Below, one piece after another: positions 56,592-64,000 of a stretch of DNA of 64,000 nt; positions within the stretch are counted from its first letter, which is position 1, and the number at the start of each line of letters is the position of its first letter. This DNA comes from Monosporascus cannonballus (taxonomy: Eukaryota > Ascomycota > Sordariomycetes > Xylariales). Where the stretch lies: NCBI GenBank assembly GCA_004154925.1, contig QJNS01000076.1, forward strand, positions 186,001 to 250,000, read 5' to 3'. Both the position numbers and the translations under genes were made by a program. The notes under the pieces are model-generated. The model saw only the letters and a program-made list of their open reading frames with translations. It was not told the DNA's origin and made no database searches.

Positions 56592-57590
56592 AAATATATA
56601 ATTTATTTATATATTATTTATTTATTATTATAAATAAAAAGGCGGTCCGTTATTAAGTTTGCGTTAATTATAATTATAAATATTTTAAAATAAGTTTTTT
56701 TTTTATTTTTGCTAATATATTTTTTTAATATAATTCTTATATAACTTATAAATATTTCCGAATTTTATTAAACGGTTAACGCGTTTTATAAAGTTATTTT
56801 TAATTACGATTATCGAAACCCTAATAAGTTTATTTTTTTACGTATTTTTTATATTGCTTTTTCGCCGTTAACCCTGGTTTAACGGTTATTCGTACTTAGG
56901 AAAAGGCGGATACCGAAATTTTGCATTTATGCTTTAAGTTTTCGTACGTCGTTTATTCCGAAGTAAATTTACGCCCTTAATTCTTAGCTTTTGCGTTATT
57001 TATACGTAAGTTAAGTTATTGGTTTTGCCGGTCCTTTTATTTAACGTAATAAAAGATATATTAAATATAAAAATAATAAATTTTATTATATAAGTTTTCT
57101 TTACGATATTCTTATTTTTTTCGTATTATTTATTAATTTACGTTACAAATTAAATTAATACCCGTTAATAAATATATTATTAACGTTTTCGAAAATTTCG
57201 TAATTATAATTTAAACAATTAAAAAAAATTCCGGTTTTGTTAAAATTTAATATAAATAAGGCCGAATAATTGCATATTTTAAGTACGTAATTTCTGTATA
57301 ACATTAATATTATAAATTCGTAAAGTAAATTATTAAATTTATAAATTTTTAAAAATAATTAAATAATTTCGTAATTAACGTATTATTTTTATAATTTCTA
57401 ATTCCTTTTTAATATGTTTTATTTATAAATAACGGAAATATTATTTTAACGTTTATTTGCATATTATATAAAGTTATTTTTAAACGGTTTCCCCAAATTT
57501 CTTATACCGCTTACGCGCCGTCCGGCCGGTATTTTTAGGCTAAACTTTTATTTATCCGCTTTCGGGTAATACGTTGGATTTGGGGTCTGG
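56592..57590. other. E element 3' segment between antisense frame and chromodomain
   Basis: No pol motif. The + strand has further readable stretches (NPGLTVIRT at about 56870-56900, then LHLCFKFSYVVYSEVNLRP) that may extend the antisense gene. The matching part of G is 29405-30430. Confidence 0.4.
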
Positions 57591-57599
57591 TATTAATAG

Positions 57600-57725
57600 C
57601 TATATTACCGTATTTTTTTCGAATTATTATAAAGTCGCCGTATTTGCGAATTCTTCGAATAGCTCCTAAGTTGGTTCTACGTAACCTAACCACTTTACCT
57701 AAACTTGGCGTATAAAACCTTTTCT
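57600..57725 (-). pseudogene. Chromodomain of element E, core retained
   Basis: The minus strand reads GFIRQV*VKWLGYVEPT*ELFEEFANTATL then FEKKYGNIA. VKWLGY is intact, unlike all other chromodomains here, and only one Trp is a stop. It identifies the homologous, more damaged block in G. Confidence 0.85.
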
Positions 57726-59230
57726 TATTTTTTTAATCCGGGCTTAAAAAATACTTTCGATTTTAAATTCCGGTTCGTTATTTCCTTTAAAAATAATAAA
57801 AAGGGGTTATATATTTGCATTAATCTGGGACGGTAAAGGTTTACGGTTTATACGCCTTAATAAATTAACATAAAAATAATTATAAATTTTTTTAAATATA
57901 TTTAATTTAATAATATAAAACTTAATTATTTTAATTATTTAATATTTAATTTAAAATTACCTTAACTTTTTCGACGGCCAAAAAATAACGATATTTTTTA
58001 AAAATAATTAAACTTTATCGTTAACTTCGTATTTTTCGGCAGAAAAACAATATTTATTCGTTATTTCCTCTTAGGTTTGCTTAACTGCCGTTATCGTAAT
58101 TTAAACGAATTCCGTATTTTTTCATAATTTTCCTATAAAACCTTCCGTTTTTATATATAAATTTTTCTTAATTGCCAAATTATTATTTATTTAGAAAATC
58201 GGATTAACATAATACCCATAAAATTAAAAAAGGACTTAATTTTATTAAAATTATATTTTAATTATTAATTATAAATATCGCGTTCGGAAAAAGCTTATTT
58301 TATTTTTATTCAAAATACGTTGCGAAAATTTGCAAATATATTAATACCTTTTAATTAGTTTTTTCCGTAATATTTTCGGTTTTTAGATAATATATAGTGG
58401 AAAAACTTTATTTTATTTTTATTAATTTATAAAGCCTAATCCAGAATTTCCTTACCTAATTAATTCTTTTATTATTTATGATAATATTAAAAAAAGCATA
58501 AAACCTTTAATATATTTTTACGAATATTTCCGTATATATTTTTATATTTATCGTATATATTATATTTAGGATTATTATCTTAAATAATTAATTTATTATA
58601 ACCATTAAAAAATATAAATCGTATTTAAAAAAATTAATAATTCTGTTTTAAAGTTAATTCATAATTTATTATAAAATTATTCGGAAATCGGAAATAACTT
58701 TAATAGTTTTTTTTTATTTTTTTCCATACGTTTTTATGGCCGTATACGTCGTAATTCCTGCAAAACTGCTTTATTATATAATATAAACCCGGCTAGAAAA
58801 AGTTTTTCGAAAATATCGTTATCGTAACCTTTTTATTTAGGTAGCTTATTATATAAAAATTGTAAATATTTTATATTAAGGCCGTTTTAAGTAATTTTTA
58901 ATCCGGGATTTAAAAACGTTTCCGAAATTAAAAAAAGCTCTTAACGTCCAAAATATATTCTGTAATCGATATTAATAACTTTAATTTCGTAAAAAAACTA
59001 TATTCCTCTTTTATAATAACTTTAATAATACGGTTACAACTTTTATTATGTTTTAACGTTACGTCCTAAAATTTTTAAAAATTTTCATAATATTAAAATA
59101 TTTACATTTTTTAAAATAACCCGTTACCTTTAATTTTAATATTATTAATCGTTATCGTATTTTCGGCGTATTTGTAATATTTTATAAATAATATAAATAA
59201 TTATTTGTTTTTTATTAATTAAAATCTTTA
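57726..59230 (-). pseudogene. Integrase of element E, inactivated
   Basis: Colinear with 27785-29160 of G by position and local sequence (for example the block around 58740 that mirrors GGCCATAAAAACGTATAG in G). Individual catalytic residues are not readable. Confidence 0.6.
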
Positions 59231-61300
59231 TATGGTTTTATAATTATTATTTTTTTATAAACATATTTTATTCTTTACGCAAAAATATATCGGCCTTAAT
59301 ATTTAAATAACCGGTACGAAATTCGAAATAAAAATTAAAACAGAATAACTTTTTTAATTACTTTATTTAATATTTTTTTAATTTTTTAATAATTATAAAA
59401 TATTTTAAAATTTTATAGTCGATAATAATCTTAAATAAGGTTATTATGTTACATAATTTATATCTTACGTTTTTAAATAATTTATTACCGTTAAAAATTC
59501 CTTATTATATATTTTATAATTAATTTTAATAAAGTTTAATTTCTTAAAGTAATACGTAATTAAACGTAATATTTTTAATTTATTAACTTAAGATAAATAA
59601 TTTCCGTATATTACTTTTAAATAATTTCCTTTTAATATTATAAACTTTTCGGGGTTTTATTATATTAAAATCTGTTCCGTTATAAAAATCTTTTTAAAAC
59701 GTTTAAATATTATTTTTTTTCTAGCAAAATAAGGTTCTTTTCCGGGTTAAAATTATTAGCGGTACCGATATATCCGCATAATAAGTTATAAAGTTGTGGT
59801 AAAGATTTGCGAATTTTAAGAAATTTCGAATTTTTTTAAACGTTTTAAAAATTTGTTACTTTTTAATTGCGCGTAATTTCTCGGTATCCATTTATATCCT
59901 TTTTCCGATATCTATAATAAATCCAAGATATTTTATCGTTTTTACGGCAAATTCGCATTTAAAGATATCCAGATTTAAATTTGCTTTTTTTAAACGGCTC
60001 AAAATCTTTTTTATTTTTTATATATAATTCTTTTTAAATCCGGAAAAAAAAATAAGGATATTATTTATATACGTTAAGCAAAAAACGTTAAGGTATTCCC
60101 TTAGGACCCCGTTAACGTATCGCTGGAAAATTGCGGAAACCCCGTATAAACCAAACGGTATTACCAGTTATTCGTATAAGCCGAAATATATTCGAAATGC
60201 CGTTTTTTATTCGTTTCCCTCCTTAATCCTAATTTTATGGAACGTTATTCGGACGTTTATTTTCGTAAATTATTTGGCGTAAAAAAATAATTTTAAAATT
60301 TCCGAAATAAAAAATAAAAAATAACGGTTTTTTCGGTTATTTTATTTAACGCCCGATAATCGTAGCAAAAACATAGCCCTTTTCCGGGTTTTTTTATAAA
60401 TAAAACCGGAACCTTTATAAGCGAATTATTTGCATAAATATACCTTTTATTTAAAAATTCCGTTAAAGTTTTTTTAAAACTAATAATTTCTCCCTAATTA
60501 TATTATATAAGGGCCTTTATAATATTAATATCTTTTTCCTTATTTCGTTTTTACGTAATAAGATTATATAATTTATTCCGAAACGGGATGGGGGTAAAGC
60601 GTTACTTAATTTTTTATTAAATAATTTCCGAAATATTTTTAACTTAAATAAAAATTTTTCGTTAATTTTCATTTTTTTCTTAAGAGTTAACGCCTTATTA
60701 ATATCGGCCAAAATAACTAAAAATAATTAAATTTCTTATTTGGTCCTTTTAATCTTTTTTATCCTCCGAAATTCCGTCCCGAAAACGGTAATTAAAATTT
60801 TTTACGTTTTATAAATTATTCGTATACCATTTTTTTAAGTTTCGTATTTTTTTCGTAAACCTTTATATAACTTATTGCGTTTACTGTTAAAAGGTGTTAT
60901 TGTATTACGTATATAACGTTATAACGTTTTATTTAAAGCTTTCTTAAAATTAAGGAATAATTAAAATTATTAATAATATATATAAATATTTTGGCTTTAA
61001 AACCGTTAATATCTATTTTTATATATATTATTTCCTTAATTTCTTTTTACCGTTATCGGCTTTTTTTTCGAATTCTTTTTATTCCGCGTAATTTTAATAA
61101 AATATGCGGCAACCGTAAACGTTTTACGAATATTTTGCTTATTACAGCAAAATATTTATATCCTTAATTATTAAAAAATTTTACAAATTTTTTTATTAAT
61201 ATATATAATAATAATAAATAAAATACCGTCCATATTTTACTTCGCGATTTTTATTTTGGCTTAAGTCGTTTTTTATTTCCGAATACGCCGATATTTAAAA
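59230..61300 (-). pseudogene. Reverse transcriptase-RNase H of element E, inactivated
   Basis: The open stretch 60711-60517 reads MKINEKFLFKLKIFRKLFNKK and YIILLRKNEIRKKILIL, matching G at 26333-26480. The catalytic box at 60071-60060 reads YINN followed by ILIFFSG, so Met and both Asp of YMDD are changed by G to A. RNase H follows to about 59230. The + strand frame at 61451-61708 is a shadow of gag. Confidence 0.8.
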
Positions 61301-62491
61301 GTTATTTTTTTCTTTTTTCGTTTTCAGATTTTAATTTTTCGTTTTTATACGTATTTAACGAATTAATTTTTCCTTTTGGTTTTTTTGCTAATAAAAATAG
61401 GTAACGGTTCGCTTTATAATTAGGACGTTTATAGCATAAGTAAAGGCCTTTTGTTTTATAGGTATTTCGTTTCTTTTAAATTATTTATCGTATATATTAT
61501 TTCGGCGTCAAAAATAAAATTTAAAATTTTTACTTTTGCCGTTTTACTGCCGAAACACCCGTTATACTTATATCGTTATTTAAGTTATTTCTTGCTTAAT
61601 TATTACCGTTTAATTAAATTATTAAAAAATTGTTTATTTTTTTTTTGCTATATTATTCCTTTAAGGCGTCCGATAATTTTTATTACCTTATTTATTTATA
61701 CGTTATAATTTTTAAGAAAATTTATTAAAATTAAAACTTAGGTAAATTTCTTATTTAATATTTTTTTAAAAAATATAAATTTTATTTTCGTTAGCTAAAT
61801 AATTTTTGTTGCGTTTATTAACGTTTTTTTGAATAAAAAAATAAAATAACGAAAATTTCGCGTTATTAATTTATTTTAAATTTTAAAAACGTTCGGCGAC
61901 CTTTTCCTTTTTATGCCGATTATTATATTATTCGTATAATACTTAAAGGAAATCGATAAAACTATAAATATTATTTAAATTTTCGATAATATAATAAGTA
62001 ATAACCGTATATTATATATTAATTTTATGCTTTTTATATATAATATAAAAGTATTTACGAATTTCTTTTACGAAAATAATGTTTATTTCGAATTTGTAAA
62101 TTATAAATACATATTATTCGGGGAACTTTTTTTTTGTCCCGTCGAACTTTTCCGGCCAAAATAACGGTTTCCGCTTAATTTCTATTATTAATTTAATCGT
62201 TTAAACCGTTTTTACGAAATAATCTAATTACGTTTTCGATTATTATTAAGTTAAAAAAAAGTCGGAATTTATAAAAGTTATCGCGTTCCGAATTTACAAC
62301 TAAATAATAAATTTTTGTTAAATAATTAAGCCGTTTTTAAGTTATTCGATTATTTATATTAACTTCTTATTTACCTTATATTATGTTTTTATATATTTAC
62401 GAAACTAGGTTACCTTTTTCTTATTTTTCTTAAACTAATAACTTATACGTTGCTTTATAACCGCTATTAAACTTATTAAGGTTTTTATCAT
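61300..62491 (-). pseudogene. gag of element E with zinc knuckle, inactivated
   Basis: ATG at 62491-62489 (MIKTLISLIAVIKQR) matches the G gag start MTETLISS. Near 61440-61395 it reads YLCYKRPNYKANRY. Alignment with CLRYKRPNYKANRC of G shows the same CX2CX4HX4C knuckle with further Cys to Tyr changes. Confidence 0.75.
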
Positions 62492-62619
62492 AATGCTAAA
62501 TATTTTCTGTAATTCTGGGTTAATAGGGGCCCTTTGTTGGGCCTTTTAAAAAGCGTTCGAAGATCTTAATATCTGATTCCGAATATTTTTTGCTTTGCTA
62601 AATAATAAGCTAAAAAATA

Positions 62620-62806
62620 TATAAAAAGTTTTACCTAAACGGTTTATAATCGGTTGTTAATAAGAGTTTATTTTTTAGCTAAAGAAAAAAAAAGGAAAGA
62701 TAAAAATACAGTTATATATGTTCGTATATAAGGCGCTGCGCTAATGCTGCTTGGTACCGGCATTTGTCCGGTGTTCCATAATAGGGCTTTATACAGCCCC
62801 ATCACA
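62620..62806 (-). repeat. E 5' LTR
   Basis: 187 bp, TATAAAAAGTTTTAC...AGCCCCATCACA. Its right end keeps the original ATCACA terminus. It is followed by TSD TAATT. Confidence 0.9.
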
Positions 62807-62811
62807 TAATT

Positions 62812-63024
62812 ATACCAAAAATAAGAAAATATATATACTTATTATTTTTATAGTTAAATATTTTCCGCTTGCAATATTTATTAATATTAATAATTTGTTA
62901 TATATTTTTGGTACTATAAGACTTAATTAAGTTATTTTATTGCTTTAAAGTTCTACGATATTCCTGCTAACATAAACCCGTATGACTTAGGTTTAATAAT
63001 TAGTTAAATCGCTTAGCCGTCATA
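62812..63024 (+). repeat. C 3' LTR, right part
   Basis: It continues the LTR split by E: ATACCAAAAATAAG, TATATACTTATTATTT, AAACCCGTATGACTTAGG, ending TTAGCCGTCATA (original GCCGTCACA). The next five bases are the TSD GAAAT. Confidence 0.85.
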
Positions 63025-64000
63025 GAAATCAATAATTTAATATCGATTTTACATAAAAATCTCAAAATAATTAATTTTGTATTAAATTTTCCGATTATTA
63101 TAAGCAAAATTATAACCTTTGGCATTCTTAATTATATAAAGTTTTAATTTATATTTTTGTAATAATTTAAACTAATTAAACATATCCGATATAATATAAT
63201 TTTCGCTCAAAATTCTATAACTTATTATTACGATATATTAATATGTTTTCATTCGTATTTTTAAAATAATAAAATTATTAACAGCTTTTAATATCGCGTT
63301 TAAAATCCTTTTTGAGAAATGTTTTAATTTCTTTAAATTTCGTGATTTACAGCTTTTTCATAAATAATTGCTTTAAGGCTTTCTTTAAATTTATTGAATT
63401 TTATTTATATTTTTCGTATAATATATAACATTTTATTAAAGTTTTTATAATTTATTGCTTTATAATAAAGTTGTTTAATATATTATTAAATTTGTTTTAA
63501 TAAACTCATTTTTCTTTAAAATGTATAATAAATATTAACTAAAAATAAAAATCCGTAATAACCTTTTAATAATATTTTTCTATAATATATTAAAATACCT
63601 TTTTACGAATTGATAATTATATTAATTATAAATACCAAAAATGTTTTTATAGTTATTACGCTTTTTAAGTAACTTTATAAAACTATTTATATTTTAATAT
63701 CGATATTACTATTTATTTATCTTATTATTTCCGATTTAACTAACTAAATTTAATTTTTTATATATATTTATAATACGTTAATAAATGGACTTTTTTTATT
63801 TATTATATATTGGACATTTTCGTTTTTTATAATATGCAGTGTATATTTTGCCACATCGATTAAAAGTTTTAGAATAAATATTCTTTATTTACTTTTAATA
63901 TTTTTTAAATTATTTCTTTAAAATCTTTTATTAATTTCGTATCGCCTTTTATATTAATTTCTTCATCTTTTCTATTTTTCGTCATATTTTTAATCGCAAT
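63025..64000 (-). pseudogene. Chromovirus D pol (segment 3 of 3, runs off window)
   Basis: It resumes D after C/B and parallels about 47776-48750 of A (AATATATTAATATGTTTTCATTCG versus TATATTAATATATTCCAATTCG; GTTTTAATTTATATTTTTGTAATA versus GATTTTAATTTATATCTCCATAATA). It should hold the protease-RT region. By comparison with A, about 1.2 kb of interior plus a 5' LTR lie beyond the window. Confidence 0.8.

Larger units (their letters stand above)
55898..62806 (-). mobile_element. Chromovirus E, complete, minus strand, inactivated (G family)
   Basis: 6,909 bp, LTRs 55898-56083 and 62620-62806, inserted in the 3' LTR of C. It is an inverted full copy of the G family: gag start at 62491, zinc knuckle near 61440-61395, reverse transcriptase about 60680-59860, RNase H about 59530-59230, integrase about 59230-57860, chromodomain about 57720-57600, antisense frame 56335-56591. 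Structure and spacing mirror G almost base for base. Confidence 0.9.
41424..63024 (+). mobile_element. Chromovirus C/B, + strand, chimeric and split by insertions
   Basis: It is bounded by a 5' LTR (41424-41816) and a 3' LTR (55731-55897 plus 62812-63024) of the same subtype, with TSD GAAAT. Inside are a gag stub (to 42255), a second LTR of a different subtype (42256-42685) with a fuller gag, the A insertion (43586-50366), pol (50372-54950) and the E insertion in the 3' LTR. Without A, E and the two 119-bp elements it measures about 7.65 kb. That equals one full element (about 6.9 kb from the second LTR) plus a 0.7-kb extra LTR and gag stub. Confidence 0.8.

Noticed and set aside
1..64000. 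Mitochondrial or plastid origin suggested by extreme AT content
   Set aside because: CG stays common while CA/TG is depleted, nested LTR elements with TSDs and chromodomains fill the window, and no organelle gene is seen. RIP-mutated nuclear DNA explains the composition.
1..64000. tRNA, rRNA, CRISPR or riboswitch features
   Set aside because: No cloverleaf with conserved TTCGA-type loop, no rRNA segment and no spaced identical repeats were found by reading both strands; none is claimed.

Overview
This 64-kb window is a transposon graveyard from the nuclear genome of a filamentous ascomycete (Pezizomycotina). I cannot name the species. The organism call rests on three things. First, a short base-balanced stretch (about 1-1976) gives way abruptly to more than 60 kb of very AT-rich DNA. 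Second, mutation is directional: TA replaces CA/TG while CG remains common, and TAA/TAG/TGA stand where CAA/CAG/TGG/CGA are expected. This is the signature of repeat-induced point mutation (RIP). Third, the elements are fungal in type: chromodomain Ty3/Gypsy retrotransposons, a Fot1/pogo element and a Tc1-like element. I see no intact cellular gene, tRNA, rRNA or CRISPR array.

Layout. 1-1976: base-balanced DNA with a broken minus-strand reading frame. 2043-13422: an old Gypsy element (L, minus strand) between 211/210-bp LTRs, containing a solo LTR (3039-3370), an unrelated 264-bp LTR (4063-4326) and a Fot1/pogo transposase (about 11390-12560). 13423-18373: mostly unassignable AT-rich DNA holding an inverted copy of the 264-bp LTR (14093-14359), a possible MITE (14705-15159) and a coding remnant (about 16690-17040). 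18374-19767: a complete but dead Tc1-like element (K).

From 19946 to the end the DNA is one nested stack, resolved here by target-site duplications (TSDs). The base is a minus-strand chromovirus D (3' LTR 19946-20362; internal DNA 20363-23511, 40948-41423 and 63025-64000, running off the window). Element J (23512-40947, TSD AAAAT) sits in D and is itself split by element G (24207-31124, TSD GTTAT) and by a composite of two partial elements F and I (35968-39640). A second insertion in D is C/B (41424-63024, TSD GAAAT). It is split by A (43586-50366, TSD GGAAA), by E (55898-62806, TSD TAATC/TAATT) and by two copies of a 119-bp TG...CA element (41912-42030, 55578-55696) with their own 5-bp TSDs. 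Removing the insertions returns D, J and C/B to continuous sequences of ordinary Gypsy size (J is about 6.84 kb), which is a strong internal check.

The elements share the usual gag - protease - reverse transcriptase - RNase H - integrase - chromodomain order. Motifs remain readable although broken: CX2CX4HX4C knuckles with H or C changed to Y, YxDD changed to YMDN/YINN/YFND/YFNN, WKGY changed to stop-KKY. Only C/B keeps a literal YLDD. The less ordinary observations are the exact 119-bp LTR-like elements with a 22-bp perfect palindrome, antisense reading frames downstream of pol in the G/E and J families, a 5' LTR/3' LTR chimera in C/B, and LTR subfamilies that keep their ends but swap the middle.
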